A stretch of 64,000 nucleotides of DNA, taken from positions 1 to 64,000 of the forward strand of contig CAVPNW010000023.1 of the NCBI GenBank assembly GCA_963706875.1, read 5' to 3'. This document shows, one piece after another, positions 1 through 7,984 of the stretch. The DNA comes from Prado023 sp963706875 (GTDB lineage Bacteria; Actinomycetota; Actinomycetes; S36-B12; CAIYMF01). Position 1 is the first letter of the stretch, and each line of letters opens with the position of its first letter. Made by a program: the position numbers and the translations under genes. The notes beneath the pieces were generated by a model. It was not told where the DNA came from, did not search any database, and saw nothing but the letters and a program-made list of their open reading frames with translations.

Positions 1-66
1 CGGGAGTTGAGTCTCCTGCGGGCAGGACGTCGACGTGATCTTGGAGTCTGGTGGTCGTCACTGTGA

Positions 67-1544
67 TCACGGCAGTTGGTGGGGTCGGGGGTTGTGGCGT
101 GTCCCGATGTATCGGGCGTAGGTGCTTGCCGAGGCGACTGCGTGGCTCTCGATCGTTCCGGGGGAGTAGCCCAGCGCTTCGGCGAGGATCGCTTGTGGTG
201 TGGTGCGGGAGAGTTCATGCAGGGTCCCGAGGCGGGCGGCGCGGGTGGCGAACAGGGTCTTGAGTCGGTGCCGGAGGGCGGCGCCGGTGATGTGTCGGCC
301 GGGTGCGCGGCCGAGGAAGACCCAGGGGCTGTCGGGGTGCGCGGCTGTGTTGCGGTGGTCGGGGGAGTCGGCCAGATCCCGGACGGGTTGGTCCAGAGGT
401 GCCGTCAGCGCGATGGGGAAGGCTCCGAGGGTGATGGTCACCAGGTCCTCGGTGATCGTCACGGATTGCCAGGTGAGGCGGGCGACGTCCTCGATCTGCT
501 GTCCGAAGACCAGCACGAGGATCGCTGCGAGTCGGTCTCTGGGGGTCAGTTCGTCGGTGTGGGTGACGACGTTGAGGGCATGAGCCTGCTCGCTCGACGG
601 CAGTCGGTGGCTGGTCCCTCGCCGGTGGGGCTGCATGCGCAGGTCAGATGGAACCCGATGGGCGCGTTTGGCCCAGGCGAGGAATCTGCTGGCGAGCTCG
701 CGGGTCGTGGGTCCGCTGGCCTGCCAGAGGTCGAGGTCGGACTGGGTTAGGTCGGCAAGGCGCTTGGCGCGCTCGGTGTTCAGCCAGTCCAGGAAGTCGA
801 TTGCCACGGTCACGGTCTGCTTGGACCGCAGGAAGGTGCCCTCGGAGATCTGGTCGGTGGTCGTCATGCGGCGTTGGATGTGCCAGCGGATAATTGGCGG
901 ATGGTCTCGCGGTGCTCTCCGGCGGGCAGCCGTAGCAGCGCTGCGGCTGCCCAGGCGGTCGAACCGGATGCGTCGTTCGTCGCGGCGTGGCAGGGCTCCG
1001 TGCTCGACTAGCAGGCCGCGGACGTGTTCGCGGGTTGGGTGGCGGGGCAGGGCGTCCAGCGAGGTGTGCGTGATGTGCCGCTGGTGACGAGTTCGGTGAG
1101 GAACCCTGTGACGTGGGGTTGGTTGATCCAGGTCAGGCCGCTGTTGGCTCGGTTCATCGTCTTCAGGGCGCCGGCCAGCGGGATGAGGGTGTCGGGGATC
1201 TGGCCGGTGTTCGGATCGGTCATCAGCCGATTCACGGTCAGACCGAGCACGCAGGCCCAACACAGGTCGCCGGAGTGCAGTTCGCTCTCCGCGCCGCAGC
1301 TGCGGCAGTCGAGGTTGAGCCGGACCCCGCTGCAGGTCCGGCAGGCGGGGTTGCCGTGAACGCGTCCGGGCAGGACGCCGATGTGGCCGCACCCGCAGGT
1401 GCCGTGTGTCCGTTTGGCTGCTTGGTAGCAGTAGCCGCAGACCCGGGCATCGGGCCAGTTCGCGACCACCTGGTAGTGCCGGCCGCATCTGCCGCAGGCT
1501 TCGGGCCAGCGCGCCGGATCCTCTCGTTTACGGGGTGGTGTCAT
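67..1544 (-). pseudogene. Zinc-ribbon tyrosine-recombinase-like protein, broken by frame changes
   Basis: Third gene of the recombinase module. The N-terminal part (ATG at 1544) is rich in CxxC pairs: CGRC, CGYC, CGCG, CRTC, CRSC and CWAC, typical of the zinc-ribbon recombinase-like proteins seen in actinobacterial integration modules. Reading jumps frame near 1078 (after FLTELVTS, resuming at ITHTSLDALP). It jumps again near 954 (RFDR, then WAAAALLRLPAGEHRETIRQL) and near 893 (back to IRWHIQRR), so three single-base indels separate otherwise plausible protein. The C-terminal part keeps a recombinase-like tail with HELS and STYARYIG, but the usual box I arginine is not evident (FGQQIEDVARLTW). 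The start codon overlaps the XRE gene's stop. It may be an accessory rather than catalytic recombinase. Confidence 0.75.
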
Positions 1545-1899
1545 CGCCGTCGCCCGGCTCGTTGGGGATCAGCCGGACCCGTCGGGCGATCGGTTCGCCG
1601 GGCTTGATCCCGAGGTGTTCTGGGCGCTCGGGTGCGTTGGCCGTGGCCGCGGAGCGCATCTCGACGAACGGTTCGAACAGGTCGTTGGGCGTGCAGTCGA
1701 GGATGTCGCACAACGCGGCGAACGTCCTGGCCGGTATCCGCTCGGGTGTGGTGGTCACCAGCCTGTAGACCTGGCTCTCGGACAGGTTGATGCCCCGAGA
1801 TCGGAGCAGGGGGACCAGCTCGGTGCTCTTCCACAGGTTCCGTTGGGCCATCAGGGCCCGCAGGTTCCACTGATAGCCGATGCGACGCTGTTCAGCCAT
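1528..1899 (-). CDS. XRE-type helix-turn-helix regulator of the recombinase module
   Basis: A 123-aa protein with an HTH_3/XRE-like core at about residues 15-75: ALMAQRNLWKSTELVPLL, SESQVYRLVT and FAALCDILDCTPNDLFEP. The last motif is typical of the fifth helix of Cro/CI-like domains. A strong Shine-Dalgarno (AAGGAGG, 7 nt before ATG) supports the start. It overlaps the recombinase upstream (stop at 1892) and the zinc-ribbon recombinase downstream (start 1544), so the three form one operon. Unlike both neighbours it reads through without a frame change. Likely role: autoregulator of the module (inference). Confidence 0.85.
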   Translation of the reverse strand: MAEQRRIGYQWNLRALMAQRNLWKSTELVPLLRSRGINLSESQVYRLVTTTPERIPARTFAALCDILDCTPNDLFEPFVEMRSAATANAPERPEHLGIKPGEPIARRVRLIPNEPGDGDDTTP

Positions 1900-3024
1900 G
1901 CGGTTCCTCCTTGGGGGCTGCGATCCGTCGGGCGATCATCTGCTGGACCGCGCGCTGCTTGAAGTCCGCGGATACCGAGGTGTAGAGCCCGGTCGTGGAG
2001 GCGTAGGCGTGCCCGACCTGGGTCTGCACGAAGGCGGGGTCATAGCCGGCCTCGATCAGATGGGTCACATACGAGTGACGCAGGCAGTGCAGGCCCAGCT
2101 CAGCGGGCAGCCCAGCCTCGGTCCGCACGCGGGCGAACGAGTCACCCAGAGCTGCCCAAGGTGATGCGCTGGCCGCGCTCGCTGGGCCATAACGCGCTCG
2201 AGCGGTCGGCGGTCGCGAAGCGGTCACGCCCACCGGGCGCGGTCCAGAACTTCAAAAGGTCCACTGACCAGTCGAACTCAGGAACGGTCAGCACGGTGCG
2301 TCGTCGTGGCCCCGACCCGGCCGTGCCCTTGGCCCACCGGATCTGGACCGCACCGAATCCGCCGTAGGACGGCACGTGTGGGTTGGGGCCGAAGTCCTGA
2401 ACATCGAGCATCACGAGTTCCCGGCGGCGCAGGCCGAAGGCGTAGCAGACCTTGATCGCCAGCGAATCGCGCAAGGCCGGAAGCCAGCGCTTCGAACCCC
2501 GGGCGAACTCCCGGTCGACCTGATCGTCGACTGGTCGAACAATCCCTGCAACTCGACCTTGGTGAACGCGCGCCGCCCTGGCGGCACCGCATCCTCGGTG
2601 GTGTGCCGCGGGGTGTTCCACTCGAAGCACACCTGCGAGGGAACATCGCCGAAAGTCTGCTCACAGAACGAGGCCCAGCCATACGCGGGGTGGGTCAGGT
2701 AGGCGCAGAACATCGCGATCGCGTTGCTGTCCCCACGCAACGTCGTCAGACTCAGCGGCTTCGGCCGGATCGCCGCTCACCGAGGAACTCCTCGACATCC
2801 ACGGGCCGCCAGGTCCACGGATACTCGCCCGTGAACCGCTGGAACCGACTAATCAGGCGACCCCGCGCCTCGATCGTGGCCGTCGCCAGCCCTCGGGCCA
2901 GCATCTGCGTTCGCCAACCGTCGAGCATCGCCTCGAACACCCGATCCTCAGCCCGGAACAACCGAACCTCAGGATCACGAACTGACCTCGGAACGAACCC
3001 CGGAACATGGTCCACCGTCTGCAT
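1892..3024 (-). pseudogene. Tyrosine recombinase/integrase, broken by frame changes
   Basis: First gene of the module. The N-terminal SAM-like DNA-binding region starts at ATG 3024 (MQTVDHVPGF...) and contains ARGLATATIEARGRLISRF. Three frame changes split the gene. Near 2772 it goes from FLGERRSG to PKPLSLTTLRGDSNAI. Near 2533 it goes from KVELQGLFD to VDDQVDREFARGSKRW. Near 2160 it goes from SERGQRITL to AALGDSFARVR. The catalytic elements survive, distributed over the frames: box I arginine in YAFGLRRREL, HCLRHSY, the VGHA histidine and the probable nucleophile in TTGLYTSVS. The fragments join into one ordinary integrase of about 375 residues. This is a recently inactivated gene or an assembly with indel errors. 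A long palindrome lies just before the start. Confidence 0.8.
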
Positions 3025-3032
3025 CCAATCGT

Positions 3033-3059
3033 GGTTTCCTGCGTTTAATGCAGGAAACC
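3033..3059. repeat. 10-bp perfect inverted repeat, 7-nt spacer, at the recombinase start
   Basis: Left arm GGTTTCCTGC (3033-3042) and right arm GCAGGAAACC (3050-3059) are perfect reverse complements around the spacer GTTTAAT. The geometry matches a tyrosine-recombinase core site: two inverted binding arms around a 6-8 nt crossover region. It ends 8 nt before the recombinase ATG, so it could equally be an operator or an RNA hairpin covering the ribosome-binding site. Confidence 0.7.
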
Positions 3060-3168
3060 TACGCCGACCTGCGGCCACGCCGCGACGCGGCCCCGCGCGA
3101 TGGGCCCTGTAGCCGAGCACCCCGAAACACCTGATCTGACCTGCGGCAACGCACCACATCGACCACAG

Positions 3169-3200
3169 ACGGGAGTTCTTGCATCTACTGCAACTCCCGT
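3169..3200. repeat. Imperfect hairpin near the module's right end
   Basis: ACGGGAG (3169-3175) pairs with CTCCCGT (3194-3200), and TTGCA (3179-3183) pairs with TGCAA (3189-3193), leaving a 3-nt bulge and a 5-nt loop. The octamer CGGGAGTT inside it also occurs at positions 1-8 of the window, which is compatible with a mobile-element end, though eight bases is weak evidence. Confidence 0.45.
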
Positions 3201-3283
3201 GAGTATGTGACCGATAATGCACATTATGTAATGTTGACTTGCTCGCTCCCCACTGGCCACAGGAAGCAGGCAGGCCGTTGGTC

Positions 3284-6004
3284 TCAGGGGGTCGCTACCT
3301 GTGGTGCCCGCACGACGCGGCGGAACACTGCCTTGCCGGCCTCCACGAGGAGGAAGATCAGGACCGACAGGGCCAGGGGAATCAGCCAGCCCTCGATGGG
3401 CAGCGGTGCGGAGCCGAACCAGGAGTTCATGAACGGCGCGTACACGAACAGCAGCTGAAGGGCGAGCATGAGAGCGATGGACACCCAGACCGCCGGGTTC
3501 CCGGTGAGCATGTCGGCCCGGATGCTGGACTCGCGCAGCGACCGGGCGTTGAACAGGTAGGCCACCTGGCCCAGGGCGAGCATCGTCACAGCCATCGTCT
3601 GCGCCTCGTCCGTCGGCCAGCCCCAGGACCGCGCCAGGTAGAAGACGGCCATCGTCGAACCTGCGATGAGGGCTGACACGTAGGCAATCCGGACCAGGTA
3701 GTCACGGTTCAGGATGGAGGCCCGTGGGTCGCGTGGCGGGCGCCGCATCAGGTCGGGCTCGGCCGGCTCGTAGGCCAGTGCCAGCGACAGGGTGATCGCG
3801 GTGACCATGTTGATCCACAGGATCTGGACCGGCGACAGGGGCAGGGCCAGTCCGAACAGGACGGCCACGAGGATCACCAGCGACTGGGCGCCATTGGTCG
3901 GCAGCAGGAACACCAGAGACTTCTGCAGGTTGTCATAGATCCGCCGCCCCTCCTCGATCGCGCGCTCGATCGAGGCGAAGTTGTCGTCGGCAAGGACGAC
4001 GTCAGCGGCCTCCTTGGTGGCCTCGGTCCCCTTGATCCCCATGGCCACGCCGACGTCGGCGCGCTTGAGTGCAGGTGCATCGTTGACGCCGTCGCCGGTC
4101 ATGGCCACGACCTCGCCGTTGGCCTGCAGCGCCTTGACCAGGCGCAGCTTGTGCTCTGGGCTGGTGCGCGCGAACGTGTCGGTCGTGCCGACGAGCTTGC
4201 GCAGCTGCTCGTTGGTCGCGCGCTCGAGCTCCGGTCCGCTGACGGCATCGCCGGCGTCCGGCCCGGCGATGCCCATCTCCCGAGCGATGGCCGTGGCCGT
4301 GCCGGCATGATCGCCGGTGATCATCTTCACCCGGATGCCTGCCCGGCGGCAGGTGTCGATGGCCTCGATGGCGTCCGGTCGAGGGGGGTCGACGATCCCC
4401 ACAAGGCCGACGAAGCGCATGTTGGCCAGTGCGTCATGGTCCAGGTCATCCTGCTCGGGGCGCGCCGGGCGGGCCGCTGCGGCCAGGACCCGTAGGCCCT
4501 GCGCGCTGAGCCGGTCGATCGCAGCCTCCCAGGCAGCCCGGTCCAGCGGGTGAGTGCGACCCTCGGGGTCGACCTCGGTGGCGCTGCGGTCCAGCACCCG
4601 ATCGGGGGCACCCTTGAGCAGGACCACGCGCTGGCCGCTCGGGGTCTCGTTGAGGGTGGCCATGTACTTGTGCTCGGACTCGAACGGGAGCACGGCGAGG
4701 CGGGGATACGTGCCCGGGTCGAACCCGGCCTTCATCCCCAGCGTGCACAGGGCGCCCTCCGTGGGCTCGCCGAGCACCCGCCAATGCCCGTCCTCGGACA
4801 TCACCTGTGAGTCGTTGGCCACGGACATCACCGTCACCAGGGTGCGCAGGTCGCCGAACTCCTCCAGCCCTGCGTCGAAGCCGTCGATCGTGATCCGGCC
4901 CTCGGGCTGGTAGCCCAGCCCCTCGACGTCGTACTGCCCACGCCGGGTCACCACGTGCCGGACGGTCATCTCGTTGCGGGTCAGCGTGCCCGTCTTGTCC
5001 GAGCAGACCGTGGTCACCGCTCCCAGGGTCTCGACCGCCGGCAGGTTGCGCATGATCGCGTTGCGCTTGGCCATCTGCTGCACGCCCAGGGCCAGGGTGA
5101 TCGTGACAAGTGCGGGCAGGCCCTCCGGGATCGCCGCCACCGCGAACCCGATCGCCGCCGAGATCAGCTCGGCGGGCGCGAAGTCGTGGAGCACCCGACC
5201 GATCACCAGCATCAGGCCGGCCATGGCGAGGATGACCACCGACAGCTGCTTGCCGAACCTGTTCATCTCCTGGGTCAGCGGCGTGTCGAAGTCCTCGATC
5301 CCGGCGAGCATGGTCTGGATCCGGCCGATCTCAGCCTCCGCACCGATCGCCGTGACCACACCCACACCCTGCCCGGCGGCCACCAGCGTCCCGGAGAACA
5401 GCATGCTCGTGCGGTCCCCCACGCCGGCATCGGCGGCAACCGCATCGGTCGACTTCTCCGTGGGAACCGCCTCCCCGGTCAGGGCGGACTCCTCCACCCG
5501 GAGGTTCACCGCCTCGAGCAGCCGGATGTCGGCGGGGACCTTGTCGCCGGAGCGCACCCGCACCACGTCGCCGGGGACGAGATCCTCGGCAGGTGCCTCC
5601 TGCCACTGCCCGTCGCGAAGGACGTGGGCGTTCAGGGAGAGCATCTTGCGGATCCCCTCCAGGGCGTCCTCAGCGCGGCCCTCCTGGATGAAGCCGATCA
5701 TTGCGCTGATGACCGCCACGGCGAGGATGACCCAGAAGTCGATCCACTCCCCCATGATCGCCTTGAGGACGGCCGCGGCGAGCAGGATGTAGATCAGCAC
5801 ATCGTCGAAGTGCTTGGCCACGCGCCGCACCAACGACTCGCGGGCCGCCTCCGGAAGCCGGTTGGGACCGAACACCTCTGCGCGGCGCACGACCTCGCCG
5901 CCAGCAAGCCCCTCGGGCGAGGCGTCCAGGCCTGCCAGGACCTCGGCCGTGGTGGCCGCGAACGGGTCGGCGACCGGTGCCAACGGTGCCGTGACGGGGT
6001 GCAT
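3284..6004 (-). CDS. P-type cation ATPase, CtpF/PacL-like (P2A)
   Basis: A 906-aa membrane pump that uses ATP to export a cation, most likely Ca2+ or a similar divalent ion. Visible elements: N-terminal cation-ATPase domain (about residues 12-80), actuator motif LTGEAVPTEK (about 175-184), fourth-helix motif AIPEGLP (about 291-297), phosphorylation site CSDKTGTLT with D336, nucleotide-binding KGAPDRV, hinge MTGDGVNDAPALKRADVGVAM, and about ten membrane helices. PEGLP and overall resemblance to mycobacterial CtpF place it in the P2A/SERCA-like group; the ion itself is inference. The start at 6004 is chosen over an upstream one because AAGGAG lies just before this ATG. TGEA replaces the commoner TGES. 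Confidence 0.93.
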   Translation of the reverse strand: MHPVTAPLAPVADPFAATTAEVLAGLDASPEGLAGGEVVRRAEVFGPNRLPEAARESLVRRVAKHFDDVLIYILLAAAVLKAIMGEWIDFWVILAVAVISAMIGFIQEGRAEDALEGIRKMLSLNAHVLRDGQWQEAPAEDLVPGDVVRVRSGDKVPADIRLLEAVNLRVEESALTGEAVPTEKSTDAVAADAGVGDRTSMLFSGTLVAAGQGVGVVTAIGAEAEIGRIQTMLAGIEDFDTPLTQEMNRFGKQLSVVILAMAGLMLVIGRVLHDFAPAELISAAIGFAVAAIPEGLPALVTITLALGVQQMAKRNAIMRNLPAVETLGAVTTVCSDKTGTLTRNEMTVRHVVTRRGQYDVEGLGYQPEGRITIDGFDAGLEEFGDLRTLVTVMSVANDSQVMSEDGHWRVLGEPTEGALCTLGMKAGFDPGTYPRLAVLPFESEHKYMATLNETPSGQRVVLLKGAPDRVLDRSATEVDPEGRTHPLDRAAWEAAIDRLSAQGLRVLAAAARPARPEQDDLDHDALANMRFVGLVGIVDPPRPDAIEAIDTCRRAGIRVKMITGDHAGTATAIAREMGIAGPDAGDAVSGPELERATNEQLRKLVGTTDTFARTSPEHKLRLVKALQANGEVVAMTGDGVNDAPALKRADVGVAMGIKGTEATKEAADVVLADDNFASIERAIEEGRRIYDNLQKSLVFLLPTNGAQSLVILVAVLFGLALPLSPVQILWINMVTAITLSLALAYEPAEPDLMRRPPRDPRASILNRDYLVRIAYVSALIAGSTMAVFYLARSWGWPTDEAQTMAVTMLALGQVAYLFNARSLRESSIRADMLTGNPAVWVSIALMLALQLLFVYAPFMNSWFGSAPLPIEGWLIPLALSVLIFLLVEAGKAVFRRVVRAPQVATP

Positions 6005-6135
6005 GCTCACGCGTCTCTCCTTGGTTGCGACGGCCCCGGACGGTCGGCGACTCCCGGGGCCACACCAGACGGTACCCCGAAACAGCACCCCCGCCGTCGC
6101 ATGGCACTGACGGTGCGGATGCTGCCAGGCATTGC

Positions 6136-6891
6136 CTACGCGGCGGCCAGGACCCGGTCGGCGGTGGCTGCGAACTCCTCCGGGTTGCGCAGCATCCACC
6201 CGTGGTTCCCGGCGACGACGCGCGTGGACGCCGACGGGGCGGTGCGCAGTCGCCCGGCAGGGACGATCGAGTCACGGTCGGCCAGGACCAGGTGCGCCGG
6301 CACGTCCCGGCGGTGCAGGATCGTGAGCTCACCGGTCAGGTCCGCGGTCTTCGCCGCATAGGCCGACAGGGTCAGCGGCAACGGGTGGCGCAGTACCGCT
6401 GTGACTGAGTCGGAGGCCCTGATCGCCAGCTCCTGGTTGAACTCCATGGCCATCCCGCGGGCCAGCGCCAGCCAGGACCACACCGAGGATCCGGCTCCGC
6501 CCACGGGGCAGATCAGCAGGAGTGCCGCGAACGTGGTGAGGTCCATCGCCGCGGCCCGGGCGGCGATCCCCGCGCCGAACGAGTGTCCGGCCACGGGGAC
6601 CGGCTCGCCCTGGAGTGGTCCCATCCGATGTGCATGGGCGACGAACTGCGCGTACCCCGCGAGCGAGGATCGACTCAGGGGCAGGGGCTCGGAGCCGCCG
6701 AACCCGGGCAGGTCGCAGGCGTGGACCGACCACCCCGAGCACGCCAGGGCGTCGAGGGCCGTGCGGTACCCGGGGAGCATCATCCCCCAGCCGTGCACGA
6801 ACAGGATCGGCCGACCGCTGGGGTCGCCGTAGCGATGCCACCCTACGCGCCGGCCACCCACCGTGAAGGTCGTCGTCACTGCCGGCACCAT
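6136..6891 (-). CDS. Alpha/beta-fold hydrolase
   Basis: A 251-aa protein of the alpha/beta hydrolase superfamily; substrate unknown. Oxyanion region FVHGWGMM (about residues 32-39), nucleophile elbow GHSFGAG, acid in LADRDSIVP, and catalytic His in AGNHGWM near the C-terminus form a full triad. The start at 6891 (MVPAVTTTFTVGG) is preferred because the upstream extension is a low-complexity VHLR repeat made by an 18-bp tandem repeat. The short length and order resemble BioH/MhpC-type esterases. It lies between the CtpF-like ATPase and the cold-shock gene, transcribed the same way. Confidence 0.85.
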   Translation of the reverse strand: MVPAVTTTFTVGGRRVGWHRYGDPSGRPILFVHGWGMMLPGYRTALDALACSGWSVHACDLPGFGGSEPLPLSRSSLAGYAQFVAHAHRMGPLQGEPVPVAGHSFGAGIAARAAAMDLTTFAALLLICPVGGAGSSVWSWLALARGMAMEFNQELAIRASDSVTAVLRHPLPLTLSAYAAKTADLTGELTILHRRDVPAHLVLADRDSIVPAGRLRTAPSASTRVVAGNHGWMLRNPEEFAATADRVLAAA

Positions 6892-6914
6892 GCCCGGTGT
6901 ATCGGCGGGCGAAC

Positions 6915-6957
6915 CCCGCAGGTGTACCCGAACCCGCAGGTGTACCCGAACCCCGCA
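6915..6957. repeat. 18-bp tandem repeat, two copies plus part of a third
   Basis: The unit CCCGCAGGTGTACCCGAA occurs at 6915-6932 and 6933-6950, followed by a partial copy. It lies in the gap upstream of the alpha/beta hydrolase start at 6891 and, if translated, would give a repeated VHLR peptide. Confidence 0.7.
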
Positions 6958-6987
6958 TGACGGCGCTGCGGACCCCGGGAACGACGA

Positions 6988-7017
6988 GAGGGCCCCCACC
7001 GTGCGGTGGAGACCCTC
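6988..7017 (-). terminator. Hairpin downstream of the cold-shock gene
   Basis: GAGGG and CCACC on the left pair with GGTGG and CCCTC on the right around a GTGC loop, 18 nt past the cold-shock stop. The stem is GC-rich and there is only a weak T-rich tail (TCGTCGTTCC). Confidence 0.55.
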
Positions 7018-7034
7018 CCAAGACTGAGCGGCGG

Positions 7035-7238
7035 TCAGATGACGCGCACGTTCTCCGCCTGCGGGCCCTTCTGGCCCTGCGTGATGTCGAACTCGACGCG
7101 CTGGTTCTCGTCGAGCGAGCGGTACCCATCAGCCGCGATGGCCGAGAAGTGGACGAAAACGTCCGGACCGCCGCCGTCCTGAGCGATGAAGCCGAAGCCC
7201 TTCTCGCCGTTGAACCACTTGACTGTGCCTTGTGCCAT
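7035..7238 (-). CDS. cspA: Cold-shock protein (CspA family)
   Basis: A 67-aa single OB-fold nucleic-acid chaperone. RNP1 is KGFGFI (residues 13-18) and RNP2 is VFVHF; it begins MAQGTVKWFNGEKG as nearly all CspA proteins do. AAAGGAAA lies 6 nt before the ATG. The leader between this start and the terminator at 7321-7352 is up to about 80 nt, which could allow mRNA-level control, but I see no cold-box that I can prove. CspA proteins bind RNA and single-stranded DNA and melt secondary structure. Confidence 0.95.
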   Translation of the reverse strand: MAQGTVKWFNGEKGFGFIAQDGGGPDVFVHFSAIAADGYRSLDENQRVEFDITQGQKGPQAENVRVI

Positions 7239-7320
7239 TTCGTATTTCCTTTGTGTGTGCTGGTTCTGCAGGGCCAACGCAAGTGCCGATCCCTGGGCTG
7301 CCTCGGTGGGCCAGCCAGAA

Positions 7321-7352
7321 ATCAAAACGCCCGCCGGAGAATCCGCGGGCGT
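7321..7352 (-). terminator. Rho-independent terminator between the 7447 gene and cspA
   Basis: On the minus strand ACGCCCGC (complement of 7345-7352) pairs with GCGGGCGT (complement of 7327-7334) around a 10-nt loop that can itself fold (GGA/TCC). It is followed by TTTTGATTT, the only clear T-tract terminator in the window. Confidence 0.85.
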
Positions 7353-7446
7353 CCCAACGTGTGGCGAAACCTGCTGTTGCAGCGTTCACAACGGTAGCAC
7401 GGTTCTGCGCCGGAGTCCCGTACCTGTGCGCGACCCGCCGCGCCGG

Positions 7447-7863
7447 TCAGGCCCTGGGACCCTCCTCGCGCACCTTGCGCACCGCAGTCATCGCGGAGTC
7501 GAGGTCGGCCAGCCACTCCCCCTGGTGCTGGGCCACGAGACGCACGCACCAGGCCAGGGCATCGGAGCGTGAGCGCGCGACGCCGGCCTCGACGAGCGTG
7601 TCCAGGACGACCCGCTGCGGCTGGGTCAGGCGGGTCATGACCGGGACCGAGAGCCGGGTGAAGATCTCAGTCGTCCCGCCGCAGGTCGCACCCCACGTGA
7701 CCTTGCGTCCCGTGCTCGACTCGAGCTCCTTGGCGATCGTGATCCGCGTGGATCGGGTCTCCTCGCGGAACCGTCGGATCCGCCCGGACTGGCCCTCTGC
7801 AGCGCCGGACTCCGGGGCGCTGACGGTCCCCACGATCGTGATCTCCTCCCGGTCCCCCACCAC
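7447..7863 (-). CDS. Unrecognised protein with an uncertain N-terminus
   Basis: A 138-aa soluble protein if started at GTG 7863. I do not recognise a domain. Features: an acidic, Arg-rich middle (RIRRFREETRSTRITIAKELE), a Cys in WGATCGGTTEIF, and a helical C-terminus with LDTLVEAGVARSRSDALAWCV that resembles ribbon-helix-helix or coil segments. Coding character continues upstream to about 7941 (EDARISDWLKGRLPDDWFESF) with no start codon before a TGA at 7942-7944. An ATG (7945) lies one frame away, so a single-base indel near the start is likely. The gene is followed by a strong terminator. Confidence 0.6.
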   Translation of the reverse strand: MVGDREEITIVGTVSAPESGAAEGQSGRIRRFREETRSTRITIAKELESSTGRKVTWGATCGGTTEIFTRLSVPVMTRLTQPQRVVLDTLVEAGVARSRSDALAWCVRLVAQHQGEWLADLDSAMTAVRKVREEGPRA

Positions 7864-7943
7864 GGTGAAGGACTCGAACCAGTCGTCGGGGAGCCGGCCC
7901 TTGAGCCAGTCGCTGATACGCGCGTCCTCGGTGCTGTGTCGTC

Positions 7944-7959
7944 ATGTAATGATGTAATC
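7944..7959. repeat. 8-bp tandem repeat in an AT-rich spot
   Basis: ATGTAATG and ATGTAATC stand head to tail in the 39-bp gap after the second P-type ATPase, overlapping the probable true start of the 7447 gene. It could be a small operator; nothing else supports this. Confidence 0.4.
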
Positions 7960-7984
7960 ACTCAGGTGAGCACCTGTCAACTGG

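Larger units (their letters stand above)
3025..3283. promoter_or_regulatory. Intergenic control region of the recombinase module, AT-rich in part
   Basis: This 259-bp gap between the recombinase and the P-type ATPase holds three nested structures and no gene. Besides the 3033-3059 palindrome there is a hairpin at 3169-3200, and two overlapping 6-bp inverted repeats at 3214-3227 (ATAATG-CA-CATTAT) and 3221-3234 (ACATTA-TG-TAATGT). The AT-rich stretch at about 3205-3242 stands out from the surrounding GC-rich DNA and is a plausible promoter/operator for the minus-strand module. Confidence 0.5.

Noticed and set aside
67..3024. Programmed frameshifting in the recombinase genes
   Set aside because: Three changes per gene at sites with no slippery heptamer or stem, in both directions, is not a programmed pattern.
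4955..6361. A 468-codon plus-strand open frame
   Set aside because: It is antisense to the CtpF-like pump, which has every P-type ATPase motif. Long antisense frames are expected at this GC content.
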